A stretch of 64,000 bases of DNA, taken from assembly GCA_963966105.1 (NCBI GenBank), contig OZ014530.1, positions 232,637,725-232,701,724 on the forward strand, in the 5' to 3' direction. Of this stretch, positions 1 through 11,379 are shown in pieces; position 1 is the stretch's first letter, and the number at the start of each line of letters is the position of its first letter. The position numbers were made by a program, and so were the translations under genes. Source of the stretch: Volucella zonaria. Lineage: Eukaryota > Arthropoda > Insecta > Diptera > Syrphidae. The notes under the pieces were generated by a model. That model did not search any database. It saw only the letters and a program-made list of their open reading frames with translations, and had not been told where the DNA came from.

Positions 1-853
1 AAATGGTTTTGAGAGTGCAGCCCATTATGTTAATATCAAAGCAAGGGAGATTCATCGGTGCCAGACAGAGAAAGCTTACATACAGCCCACACAGACCGTT
101 CTTTGTAGCCTGGCAAAAACAACAGTGACGCATTTTTCGAATAGCTTGCTTCAACTTAAATGTATTCGACGTGACATCCTTTAGTCCAGACAAATTTTTT
201 TATATAGGATGACACCCAGATACTAAGCTACGTTGTAGAAACAGATGGTGATGCCCTTGATAATAAGATGGGTCGAACAAATCAACTGTCTTTTTCTCGT
301 AAAGAAAACAATCTCAGTTTTAAAGGAATTTCTAGGACATCAATCTTCGATCACGTCTCAGCCCGGCTGCTCTTGAGAGCAAACAGTCGTTAGTCATGAT
401 CCAACAGGCATTATAGCTGCGTCATCTATGTACATATGCCTGAGCGTAGAGATTAGAACCATAAAGAATATTTGGCAGTGATTCGACTAACATGCAGCAG
501 GGCTGTTTATGACCGCAGTCAGTATCCGTAATCAATTTCTTATTCACCAGCGCTGTTCATATGTACAAAACTATGTCGTGTTATCTGGCGGGTCTACGCA
601 TGCCGTCAAAAATTGTTTTGTTGATAGCACTTTCAGCATCGATGAAAATGACCAACGCATTCTCTTTCTTGTCGAGTGCGGCTTGAAGGATTTGAGGAAT
701 TTTGCATCTTGGATAGAGGATGTATTCGTAAAGCAATTTTGCGCAGATGAAGCTCTCCATGCTCCATGTATGCCAGTGCCAAACTACCAGTGAAGAGTTT
801 CTTCGAAATTTACAGAAAGTGGTCTTTGTTTTTTTGTAGCATAATTGGATATA

Positions 854-2069
854 CACCCTGAATGACTCGAACTGTAGCCAACTTCAGACTGCTATAATTT
901 CCAAACATGACAGTGAGCCTTTTAAACGATTTGCGTCTCAGTTGTGTTGAAAGATTTTTATCCGCGATGGAATTCAAACGTGATAGTGTGATTGCTTTAT
1001 ATTTGGCTGGAGAACCACAGGTAGCTATTGTTAGAGCCTTCCAGCACCTCAACGTGAATAAATCATTTGTGTCTCGAACCATAGCTCGTTACCGTGATAC
1101 TGGCAGCGTTGCAAAACGCCGTGGAGGTAGTCATAAAAAAACAGCAACACCGGCAGAAATGGTTCGGAAAGTGAAGGCTCGAATTGAGCCTCGAAGTGGA
1201 AGAAAAATGGCTCGTGAGCTCAACATATTGTTGGAAGGGAAGACACACATACTGAGAAATGAGCTTGGGCTCAAGCCATCTTACACCGCAACAGAAAAAA
1301 GTTAGAGTCGAAAGAGCGAAGGAGTTGCTACGCTTGCACGAAAGTGCTGAGTTGCCGAATTTCGTTTTTTCCGATGAGTCGCCATTTGTTATCGAACAAT
1401 TTGTCAACAAACAAATGAGCCAGAGAGGTCCTTCGAAAATTTACACCTTCGGACGGCCACCAGAAAGCAAGCAGCACCGATGGTGATGGTTTGGGCAGCC
1501 ATAACCGTCGATGGTCGCTCTCCGCTCGTATTTTTGGACCGTGGCGTCAAAATTAATGCGATCGTATACTGTCTTAGAGGCAGTATTGAAGCCTTGGGTA
1601 AACAATCATTTCGGTCGGAGACCGTGGACATTTCAACAAGACTCGGCACCGTCTCACAAAGCGCGCCTCAACCAAGATTGGTTAAAAAACAATGTTCCAT
1701 ACTTCATTTCCTCGACACAATTGATTGCAAATTCTCCGGATGCAAATCCGTTGGATTTCTCTGTCTGCGGTATTTTGAAGGCGAAGGTTGGCACTAAAAA
1801 ATACCAAAGTTAGGACCACCTCAAACAAGCACTTCGCCGTAAATGGGCCAAAATACCGCAGAGCCACTTGCATGCAGCGTGCGATGCTTTCTTCGGCCGT
1901 CTCAAGGCTATTATTCGCGCCAAAGGTGGACATATTGAAAACTACTGATACAATTTGAAAATTGATGTATTTTCCAACATTTTTTGCTTTGGCACAATAA
2001 AATTTAGCAAAAAATAAAAAAAATTATAACATTTTAAAAAGTTGGAGTTTGAATCATTCACCCTGTACA
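854..2069 (+). mobile_element. maT-like (DD37D) Tc1/mariner transposon
   Basis: A 1216-bp element flanked by TA (852-853 and 2070-2071). Terminal inverted repeats are visible: left TGAATGACTCGAACT (859-873) matches the reverse complement of the right end TGAATGATTCAAACT, with two mismatches. The outermost bases differ (CACCCTG on the left; CAGGGTG expected from the right end). If 854-2069 plus one TA is removed, the minus-strand Jockey frame reads GIYPIMLQ across the junction, which supports these boundaries. It encodes one broken transposase. Confidence 0.78.
907..1930 (+). pseudogene. maT-like transposase, frameshifted
   Basis: A DDE transposase of the IS630/Tc1/mariner superfamily, which would cut and rejoin DNA at the element's inverted repeats. 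An N-terminal helix-turn-helix part (MEFKRDSVIALYLAGEP, 967 on) is followed by the first catalytic block FVFSDESPFVIEQFVNKQ (about 1360-1412), then MVMVWAAITVDGRSPLVF (1480 on), the second block FQQDSAPSHKARLNQDWL (about 1631-1684) and the third block SPDANPLDF (about 1736-1762). There are 37 residues between the second and third aspartates, the DD37D spacing of the maT family. At least two frameshifts (near 1290 and 1540) and an in-frame stop after KKYQS (1811) make it inactive. The C-terminal residues continue to about 1930. Confidence 0.75.
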
Positions 2070-2815
2070 TATGCCATCGGAGCCAGGCGACTTGAAGCCA
2101 TCAAAGGAAGCGACAGCATATTCCTTGGCCTTCCTCATCATCACAACCAATAGCAGATACCAGTTACGGCGAGCTATTCGGTTTACTTACAACTTTGGTG
2201 ATATGATCTGAATGTCAAGCAGACTCAGATCTTCTGAGTGCTTCCAGTCTGGCTAATTTGCCCCTTTGAAAAGACCTAGTCAATGTCTTTCTGCTGGTTT
2301 CACCATGGAACGGCCGAATATTTGCCTTTTGCAGTCTCCTCCTCTTCAACAAGACCAAAACACACATAGATTCTGAATTCGATGTACCTATGGTCTGACA
2401 CAGAAACCTCCAATGGCACTTTTCAGCCGGTAATCTCTTAAACATACCTGTAAGACAGCTTTGAGCCGATTACATACTGTCCTCTTTTCTGAGAAAGTTG
2501 TGTGATCGCCAAAGTAATTGACAATAATGTTAGATGATAATATCAAGTCTAGAAGTTGATACTATGACATACGCAAAGCCCCATCTTCCTGGAATCACAG
2601 CATTCTATTAGTTCGGCTACTGTTTTTGATGGTAGCGGTCGTTCCGAATCATGGGGAATCTTCGGGATGAAAAGACAAATTCTCGACTTTTCCGATCGCT
2701 TGTCACATAGTGGTGGGAAATATGCTAAATATCCGCAACCATAGATGCATTTTTTTAACATCGATGATTCCTGTGTATTGCATGGCGCAAAATATGATTC
2801 ACTGCTGCTAGACAC

Positions 2816-3895
2816 TTGATGTCTAGGCGTAGTAGAGCTCTAGAACGCACAAGAAGTTGCAGGACATAAACCAGAAAAGAAAGTACGCTCTTCACGGCCA
2901 CAAAACCATGAGCAAAGGCAAGTTACAATATATGTGATTGAAACGCTCGTTTGAATCATTCAACGACTTCAGTTATCTAGACAAAAGAACTGCTTTAGTC
3001 CCATCAAATAAATCACAATGCTTTTCTGGCAACCGAGTAAACAGGTTTTAATAAACGTTCTTCCAAAAATTTAAGCACTCAGCTAACACTCAAGACTCAA
3101 ATAAAATCGGAGCTATGACATGAATAATTCTAAGCTGTTCAAGGCAATATCGATACAGAAAATATACTGTTCCCTCTCCAGTATAAAAATTGAATTCTTA
3201 ACTCTCGACACTTGTACAATGATGTGGTCCAAAATATGCACAGTCGAGGTCTATGAGGTGAAGTTCTTGCAAAAATTTAAAGTCTGTACCACGCACGCTT
3301 TCACGATGACTTGATTGACTGATGATTTGATTTACCCGATCATAAGTTTGTTAACCATTTTGACCTTAAGTCATGGTCCACATGGCAGTGGCAATGGAAA
3401 GTGAATAATTTGTCAATTTGTCAGACGTCAAAGGCTGAAAGTGAGATCTTTTTTTAAAAAAAAAATTAGCGTAATTGAATTAAAGACAAATCAAATAGTA
3501 ACTTCCTATGATCGAGATACACTTAACCCTACATCCACAATCATTTCCATTGCTAATGCAAAATTTTCTAAAACAATTCACTAGCTGAATACAAGTGTAA
3601 TCTTACGAACACTTATTTCAAACACTCAGTTACGTCGCTGCCCATCTTTCTTATCACTTTACGAATTGACCTTCATTCTGCTCGCGAGTCAAAATAAAAA
3701 TAAAAAGAGAACAACGGTCACAAAGATAAAGACCCAAGACGGCTAGTGCGTATGTATTTTCAAAAACAAACAAATTAATAGGCATCACAAGGCCTAAGAG
3801 GCAAAGTAGCGACACCACAGGTATCTCAAATCGATCTACACAAAAACGTGTAAAAAATAAAACCAAATTCATAACAAAGAAAAACATTGACTCAC
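2816..3895. other. No recognisable gene
   Basis: AT-rich sequence with only short open frames and no family motif seen. It lies downstream of a splice donor at 3895, so it is probably the start of intron 1 of the minus-strand signal-peptide gene, with transposon debris toward 2816. Confidence 0.4.
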
Positions 3896-3971
3896 CGGAT
3901 TTAAACTCAAACAATCCACTTACACTGCCAGCTAAGATAAAGCTTATCACGATCACCGCCCTGAGCATCAT
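3896..3971 (-). CDS. First coding exon of an unidentified secreted or membrane protein (partial)
   Basis: On the minus strand ATG (3971-3969) opens MMLRAVIVISFILAGSVSGL followed by FEFKS and one base of the next codon. The exon then meets a consensus donor, G|GTGAGTC (GT at 3895-3894). Basic residue R4, a hydrophobic core and a small-residue end (SVSG) are what a cleaved signal peptide looks like, so the product likely enters the secretory pathway. The leader upstream (3972 to about 4300) is free of transposon motifs and would hold the 5' UTR and promoter. No later exon was recognised at lower coordinates, so the rest lies before the window or was missed. The gene cannot be named from 25 residues. 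The alternative is a chance ORF, but the donor makes that less likely. Confidence 0.55.
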
Positions 3972-5520
3972 TTCGGCACGATGTCTTGGCTGCTTGTCAG
4001 TCGTTTTACAAAAACCTGGCACCAAATTGAATGCCTTTGTTTGGAAAAGTCACACAAATCTTCTCGAATTCCGCCCAAGATCATACAATTCAATTGCAAA
4101 GCAATTTCCACACAGCTCAACACAAAAAGACACTACTCAAAACGATCTAGCACTTCACTTAGAACATGTGACACTGTTTGATGATCACCGTTTACGACAA
4201 CTGCCCGACAAGAACTGGCCACCGATAGCTATCGCTGAGCGGAGAGAATCTCCAGCAAGCAACCATAGCCGTAGCCGTAGTCATAGTCAGCGTTTGCTTT
4301 AGTAAGATTACATACCGTATTCCACAGATGTCTCGATCGCCTCGCCCTGCTGAAATTATTTGTTTTTTTTTGTTGCTTACAAATACGACTATCTGTGACT
4401 ATGAGTATCTCATGGATTGCTCAAGCTGACCGTGTAGGCCTAGTTTACATTTATGTACATGTATCGTTGTGTCAGCCCGCGGGGCCCTATATTACGTTTA
4501 CAAATTCATGTTCAGAAGCTGCCATGTATTCGTAAGTCGTCGATAAGTCGAGTCGTGAAGTGGGTGAACTTTCACGGTATTTGTTTACAAAAAAAAAAAA
4601 AACATCTACAAAACATCGGTGATAATTGCTCATATTCGTTCAAGTACTGTCTACAAGTGTAGATACGGACGATGCAAAACCCACAAATGCGGAGAGCAAT
4701 CAATTTTCGCTGACCATTGGGGTCGGAACGGAATTATTGCTGTGACGTGCGGCAAACGTGGATTGGATGAGCAATAAATAAACAAGTATTATAATAATTG
4801 CAAATAGAAGCTGATAACGTATAATCGCAGATTCAAAAAAAAAAATCGCATTCCCGTCGCGTCGCAGAATAGGAATGAAGCTTTCTGTTTGCTGTTCTGA
4901 CTCTTAATTGTTATTTTGATTCAATTTGAGTTGATTGCAAATTTTTTCTGAGTTGCTGCCTTATTTTGATAGCCTGGGCACGATAGGAGGCAAATAAAAC
5001 GCTCTGAAAAATTTCTTTGAAAAATTATCTAAGACGTTCCAGATGTAGGCAATAAATTAATCGCTAGCAATTCACTGGAAACGCCGGTATGCAGGTTATT
5101 GAGGTGTCAGCACGACAAGTCGTGCTTTTCCGCTGCATTGGCTGGATTTGGAGGTGATTTTTTTTGTGCAGGGAATTAACACGACTGTCATCAAGTGTGA
5201 CTACTGACTATTATTGGGTAACATGTAAAACTATGTATTAATCGTTTTCAATATTTTCAAGAAAATGTGTTTCTTGGAAATCATGTCATCTTGGCGTGGA
5301 GCTAATGAGTTTCAGGTCGATTAATAGGCAGAGATATCGTACGCCAAAAAGTGATTTAAGGCGGTTTCTAGTAAGGGCTGTTCTTTTTAAGGAACTTGCG
5401 AACTTAAGCTTGAATCAAAAACCTTTATTCAGCAGGAAGGATGAATCATGACATTATAATTCGGATTTCGGAGAGTGCCTCTTATAAAGACTTTTGCGAA
5501 AAGATCGAAACTGTGGGCAG
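3972..5520. other. Probable 5' UTR/promoter region, then no recognisable gene
   Basis: Minus-strand bases 3972 to about 4300 are probably the leader of the signal-peptide gene. They include a short CCGTAG/TCATAG-type degenerate simple repeat near 4267-4290. From 4300 to 5520 the sequence is AT-rich with several A or T runs and no coding or transposon motif that I recognise. Confidence 0.35.
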
Positions 5521-8500
5521 TGACTGAGTGTATGTTATGTAGCAACTGATGGATAGCGTGTTGTGAGTGGAAATTTTGTTGGTGCACTGTTTTATCTTGT
5601 TGTACGGGCATAACACCTACAGCAATTTAATTCGGGAAACCAACGTCGGAATTTTCATTTCGCAGCCTTGCTTAGTATCGTCGGTGTTTTCTGCGTATGT
5701 CCACGTCTGTAAGTACAGACCAGCTGTTTTGGCACTTAGTAAATCACACTGATCTGAAGCTGCCTGGCTACGAACTAGTGCCACTATTCTTTCCTCATCG
5801 CGGTCTCGCCATCTATGTGCGTAGTGATGTAGCTTACCAAATTCCACCACAATGTAGTCCCTGTTCCTGGTTAAAATTCCATCTCCGTAAGCAAATTATC
5901 CACTACTGCTTTATTTACAGAAGCCCCAACCTGGACAGCAATTCGACTTTTAATAAGTTTGATTCGCTGTCTGATTCCATTCAAAGAATTGTATCCCTGT
6001 ATCCTCATACTGAAATCGTTATTACGGGCGATTTCAATATACACAATTCTGGGTGGCTTCGACATTCTGGACAGACAACACCCGAAGGACGGTGTGTTGA
6101 GATCTTCGCTGCGGAAAATAATTTAACCCAACTTGTAAATGAGCCCACACGAATACCAGACGTTGATAGTCATGCCGCCAGCACCCTGGACCTGTTTTTA
6201 ACTTTTCATCCTAACAAGTACTGCGTTGATGTGCTCTCCCCTCTAGGCTCGTCGGACCATTGTGTCATATCAGCTAAATTCTCGTATACCCACCACACAG
6301 TTAGAGTAAAGATTCCTAAAAGAAAAGGCAATATGAGAAAGCCAACTGGAGCGGTCTTAACAGGTTCTTTAGGACTTTTAACTGGTCGTTATATTTCCTC
6401 GATAACGACGTGGATGCCGCTGCTAACATGATCACTGACACTATTCTCTTCGGGATGAGATCCTTTATCCCTCATCGAATGAAGAGTATCAAACCAAAAG
6501 AAAAGGCATGGTACGACTCGAGCTGTAAAGAGGCTGTCAGAATTGTTTTTTCGGTCCTACACGACCAACCCGACAGAGGAAAACCGAAAAAAATTTAAAT
6601 GAGCTAGGAATGACTGCAGCGTCTTTCTCAAGCGTGTGAAATTTCAATAGGACCAAAAGTTGAAGCAAAAAATACTACAATGTCCCAAAGGGAGTAAAAG
6701 CCTTTGGTCATTTGTCAAAAACATTAGAAATTCTGCCTCATCCTGCATCCCAACGCTCATTTACAATGACATTCCAACTGTCAGCTCTTTGGACAAGGCC
6801 AATCTGCTTGCTGCACTCTTTGCGGCCAGCTCAACACTCCCGGATTGTGCTTTGTCCCCGCCTACACTTGAGTGCGTCGAATCTTCAATGGCACGAATCC
6901 ACTTTCGCATTCGAGTAGTAGCAAGAGTATTTAAAGATCTCAACATACATAAATCCGCTGGTCCAGATGGTATATCTCCCCTTCTTCTGAACAGGTGTTC
7001 TTCTACGCTGGCAAAACCACTGCGTAGGCTTTTTTATCAATCCTACTCTTTAGGACTCTTTCCGAGTAGAAGGAACACAGTATTTGCCCAGCTCATTCCA
7101 AAACAGGTGATCTTCTTCTCTTTCCTCCTACAGACCTATTGCACTTACGTCCCTGCTTTCCATGGTCATGGAGACGCTGATAAACCGTCAGCTCATGAAA
7201 TTTCTCGAAACACGAAAACTTCTCAATGACCGGCAGTACGGTATTCGTAGCAACAAGTCCACTGGTGATTTGATGGCATGTCTCACCGAAAAGTGGAACC
7301 AAAGCGTACACCAATCTGCCGAAAGCAAGATAGTTGTACTTGATATTTCTAAGGCATTTGACAGAATTAGCCATCAGGCTCTTTTGTCGAAAATGCGTGC
7401 TTTTGGGATCGATGACTATCTTCTCCAATGGATTAGAAATTACCTTTCGGAACGTTCAATTCACGTTTTCTTGGATGGTTTCAAGTCTGATATTCACAAA
7501 ATAAATGCTGGTGTGCCCCAGGGCTCCGTTCTGTCTGCGATACTCTTTTCAATTTTTATCAATGATTTCTTGTCTGCCGCTTCTAATCCAGTATATTCTT
7601 TTGCTGACGACAGTACTCTCTGCTTTACATATTCGTTCCCGGACTCACATCCCTGCTCTTCGGCAGTAGAACGGGAACGGCAGCGTATGTTAAGCTCATT
7701 AAATTCCGATATTAACAGCATAACCAGTTGGAGAACTATCAACCGAGCGGAATTTAATGCTTAGAAAGCTCAATGCTGTCTGCTGTCATTAAAGCGAAAT
7801 TCAAATACCCAGCCATTATCCATGAATGGCACGTGCATCGTCGAAACCGAAAAACTTTCTATTCTCAGTATGTGTGTCAATGACAACTTACGTTGGAATG
7901 ACCACATATTCGATGTCGCCAAAAATGTTGCGAAATGTCTAGGCTTTCTCAAACGATGTAAGACATACTTTTCCCCCTCTGATCTGGCTTCAATATGTAC
8001 GTATATAATGCATTCATCCTCCGAAAATTGGAGTATAATGCTTAAATTTGGTCAGGTGCGCCAAAAACATCTCTGCATCTGCTGGACCGGATTCAAAACC
8101 GTGCGATAAAACTCATAGCAGATACCAATATCACTCTGGCAATGGGCACCCTCGAACACCGACGAAATGTCTTGTGTCTCACTTTGTTTTATCGCTATTT
8201 TCACCACCAGTGCTCCATAGAAATCGCCAGTAGCATTCCGCCCCGTCAAACCTTTAACCGTAACACACGTCTCGCTATAAATGCTCATCAGTATACCCTC
8301 AAGCCCACTTTCGGACGTACTCTGATTCGTTCCTAAGCTGCACAACTCGCTTGTGGAATGCCTGCCGAGCTCTCTATTTCCTAGTCATTATAACATTCAC
8401 ACATATAAAACCAACGTACATCGGTACCTATCCTTCTTTCCTCCCTAAATTTCCATAGCCCGCACCGTATGCAAACATTTTAAGGGTACCTTAACCCCTT

Positions 8501-8530
8501 GAGCGCGCATTAGTTTATAAAAGAAAAAAA
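5521..8530 (+). mobile_element. CR1-like non-LTR retrotransposon, copy A (nearly full ORF2)
   Basis: An ORF2-type polyprotein on the plus strand. The AP endonuclease (about 5567-6300) has GDFNIHNSGWLRHSG (6026 on), STLDLFL and SSDHCVISAKF (6250 on). Reverse transcriptase (about 6900-7740) has KSAGPDGISPLLLN (6951 on), LDISKAFDRISHQAL, AGVPQGSVLSAILFSIFIND and the active site FADDSTLC (about 7600-7624). The C-terminal part LEHRRNVLCLTLFYRYF lies at 8149-8200. Frameshifts near 6400, 6600, 7110 and 7765 break it. The 3' end is CCCCTTGAGCGCGCATTA and an A-rich tail (8495-8530), shared with copies B, C and D in this window. Copies A and B start to match at the same base (5521 here), suggesting this is the native 5' end. 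The CR1 versus Jockey superfamily label is my inference. Confidence 0.8.
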
Positions 8531-8735
8531 ATCAAAGAAGGATGTCTCCGAGTAATAATAGTCCACGAAGATAATCTGCCCCCTTCAAGTGGCTCTGGAC
8601 AGAGCAATAAAAGCCAGCGTCTCCATCGACCGAAAGGTGCGAGTTATCGAGCTCAAAACTCGTTCCGAAATCTATCGACGTCCCATCGCAAAACTGGCTC
8701 TCTCCCAGGTGAAGATGATTGATGGGTTCAGCGCA
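8531..8735 (+). mobile_element. BEL/Pao retrotransposon fragment, end of integrase
   Basis: Across frames the plus strand reads HEDNLPP, then a tryptophan-containing KWPL-type segment, and ends TRSEIYRRPIAKLALSQ (about 8661-8711). This resembles the extreme C terminus of BEL/Pao integrases, where EDNxPPLKWPLGR is followed by a variable strand and RRPxxKL. It abuts the tail of CR1-like copy A. It differs from the C terminus of the BEL/Pao element at 10.1-13.9 kb, so it is a second lineage. No LTR was identified. Confidence 0.5.
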
Positions 8736-8989
8736 TCGACGCGATGTTCGCGCTAAATATACAAATGCTCTTTAAAAATAAATATGGCATTTCGTCTAGA
8801 AATTGTGTGCTTCCTTTTCCCCTCCATTTGTATTCACCGCAACCACAATCGATCCCACCTCAAATCCATCCCGAACATCCAACCAATTTTATTCGATATG
8901 CAACCTTCCATTCGTCCACCTGTAAATTCAAATACATCGGCATCGGTTTAATCGGCATTTTTCATTAATTGTTCATAGGAACATTTTCA

Positions 8990-10071
8990 GATGTCATCTG
9001 AGAAAATAACGAGCATAGGAGGATGTTGGCAGTCTAATTTGGAGAGAAGAAGTTAGCACTCGCGGGCAAAACAATTTATAGCATCAGATGTAAAGGTCAG
9101 GTCTAGTTGTCTACCCATGTTGTTAGGAATACCATTTATTTGAAAAACGCCTGAGTTGGAAAGGCAGTCAGTCAACGGCAGTCTGAAACGGCATTTGAAA
9201 CAACGAGATAGATTCATCGTCCGTCTGTGTCCCTAGGAGATGAGGGAGATAATCTGCGCTTGGAGCCAGTAACAATAAATTCGAATTCAACTGTTACTGA
9301 CGATCAAAACGATCGTAAATTCCCAGGAGACCCCTCGACATACAGAAGAATCATCATTCTCACGGCCGTCATCACGAAACAATCGGAATTATGTTGCAAA
9401 CAGCTCTGAATCTTTGGTGAGATATTAGTTTCGGTCAAAGCAAAAATATCATATGGAAGCTTTTGGGAGTTAAGATAGGCAGAAGTTGTTTTTGTGCGCA
9501 ACCCCCTTACATTTTGGTGATAAAGTGATAAGCGTTTGGGTGTGTTATTAATGAGTGGGTTAGGAACGATGGTAGTTTTTAAAGGTAGAACCGGTTTGTT
9601 GCAGGTGTTCGATACATTTAGAACAGATATGGGAAGCATATGAGGAGAGGTCGTTAGCAACATCAGTGGGGAAGATGTTGAAGTTTTTAAAAAAATTCAC
9701 GAAAATTTTTCGAAGCGTTTTATGGTCGGTGGGTAGTCTTTCCTGTTGGATTGAAACCATAATATTTTTTCGAGTTGTGCCATCGATGCAGATAGAGTCA
9801 GGCTTATCATGCAAATAAGCGAGGTACAAGTGATCATTTTGGTAAATTCTGCGGTCTCGCGGGAAAGGCCGTCGTCACCGATGTCGGCTAGTTGCTTAGT
9901 AGGCTTTACAGTGGGGGGAAGCATGGGGTTTAAGATTGGAGATGCAGTATTTTTAGATGCAATGGACGTGTTGAGGTCTTCAACCGACGAGGACGGGGAA
10001 GAATTGAGGGTATGGGAACGGACGAAATTTGGTTAAGAGACGGAATTTGAAGACCATTTCGCATGATACGT
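8990..10071 (-). mobile_element. CR1/Jockey-type non-LTR relic, left part (endonuclease and end of ORF1)
   Basis: On the minus strand a proline/serine-rich ORF1-like tail (10010-9840, with SSPSSSVEDLNTS) leads into a linker. The start of an endonuclease follows at about 9545-9425: LYHQNVRGLRTKTTSAYLNS then YDIFALTETNIS. Later endonuclease text, IPNNMGRQLDLTFTSD, is found at about 9135-9085 after frameshifts. The family is different from CR1-like copy A. It is cut at about 10071 by a plus-strand BEL/Pao element, and likely ORF1 text resumes beyond it at 13930. Confidence 0.55.
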
Positions 10072-10132
10072 GTTAATTTGGAAAAATTGAACAGATAAGA
10101 CTAAAAGTAGCCTAGGTGTGGCAACATTTTAC
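10072..10132 (+). repeat. Remnant of BEL/Pao 5' LTR (61 bp)
   Basis: Matches 13869-13929 at 54 of 61 bases (both begin GTTAATTTGGAAAAATTG and share ACAGATAAGACTAAAAGT). Divergence of roughly 11% suggests an old insertion. Confidence 0.6.
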
Positions 10133-10196
10133 AACTTCTTGTTACCGCAACGAGTGCAAATATTTAGCGAATCCTTCTACTAGAGCGAGTAGAAGT

Positions 10197-10695
10197 ATGA
10201 ACCGCGAAAAGTCACGATCCGATGATGCGGATGAATACAAATGCAGGGCCTGTCCAGAACCAGACTCGGAATGTGATATGGTGCAGTGCCATGGATGCAT
10301 ATCTTGGTACCATTACACTTGCGCTAGTGTTAATATGTTAAAATGAAAGAGCAGCATATGCCTTGCTGAGTCGATAAGTATTGCAGCTATGAAGCGCACT
10401 AGCTATGCCGAGCTCACATCTGATAGCCACAGTCAGGTATCCCCAGCAACTGTGAAAATCCCCTCAACACTGCCCCAGCGATCATCCGATCAAAACCGTG
10501 AGTCCAATGTCACAAGGCCGTCGAAGTCATCTGGGTCATCAACTGTGAGACGTTATCAACTCGAGCTACAAAAGTTAAATGGGGAAAGAAGCATGCAAGA
10601 AAAGCGAGACCGAGAATACATCGACAAAAAATACACAATCTTAAATCAGCTGATTATCCGGGGGAGAAGAAGAGGACGAAGCAGAATCAGCTAAA
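10197..10695 (+). pseudogene. BEL/Pao Gag-like segment with PHD-type zinc motif
   Basis: After ATG (10200) the frame reads MNREKSRSDDADEYKC and then a Cys/His cluster: C-RAC-PEPDSECDMVQC-HGC-ISWYHYTC (about 10240-10325). The spacing C-x2-C ... C-x2-C-x4-H-x2-C is that of a PHD or related zinc finger, which is known at the N terminus of many insect BEL/Pao Gag-Pol proteins. The frame stops after NMLK (10346). A second frame (10389-10694) encodes a Ser/Thr-rich then basic, charged segment (YQLELQKLNGERSMQEKRDR), perhaps a coiled coil. The function is inferred from position in the element. Confidence 0.5.
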
Positions 10696-11379
10696 ATTAG
10701 AGGTAAAGTGAACAATTGGCTTATTACTAAATGCTCCACCCAGCAGGAAAAAGTTCCCTCTGAAACGGAGAAACACATTTCCACTCGCCTCAAGGTGTGC
10801 CAAACTTGGCTTGGATCTGCCGTTAATCAAGGGCGCCAACATACATGTGGTTTCATCTATCTTAGGCAATGTGCTATACAACACTCCTCTTTGATGAACT
10901 ACAACGTACAAAAGCCACAGTGGGTCCATCTACCTCAAACTCACAGAGTAAAGTACTCGTAGTACAACATGCTGTCTCAGCGAACCCTGACGCACAGAAA
11001 TAGCAGTCAGGTTCTAATACTCAGCCGCATAACGTGAGTACTTTGCTAAATGTTCAGCAGCAAGCTAGTGCTATCCAAAGTTACCACACCGACCGTTTCC
11101 CACTTAAATGGTACTTAGCGACTGTGTAGCCCAACCCAATTGCGTTAGCATAAATAATGTTAGAGTAATTCAGCCTACCATTCCTGGAGGGCAGCAAAAC
11201 TCCCAAGCACTCACAAGACCATACCCGCGAGACAATACCCCACACTGTTCTAACCAACAACCTATCAACAACAACACAGCGTTACTCTAGAACCATCCAA
11301 TGACCTTACGAAAGGTCACATTGCTGCTCGCCAATTAATTTCACGTGATCTTCAGACTTTCGATGGAAACCCCTAATTT

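Larger units (their letters stand above)
500..2815 (-). mobile_element. Jockey-like non-LTR retrotransposon, degenerate, split by a maT transposon
   Basis: Read on the minus strand, the pieces of a Jockey-type ORF2 appear in the expected order. An endonuclease stretch (about 2800-2560) has PHDSERPLPSKTVAELIECC, resembling the Jockey-type text before the GCDANSHH motif. A pre-RT linker follows (about 2430-2220), then an RT entry motif FDGFKSPGSDGI (about 2120-2075). After the interrupting transposon the RT continues as YPIMLQK (about 850-825) and ALVIFIDAESAINKT (about 650-610). Frameshifts and stops are scattered throughout, so no protein is made. Clade assignment within the Jockey superfamily is from memory of family motifs. 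No 3' tail or target duplication was recognised. Confidence 0.7.

Noticed and set aside
9809..10036. Plus-strand 75-codon open frame
   Set aside because: It is the antisense shadow of the CR1-type ORF1/ORF2 linker on the minus strand, and has no coding motif.
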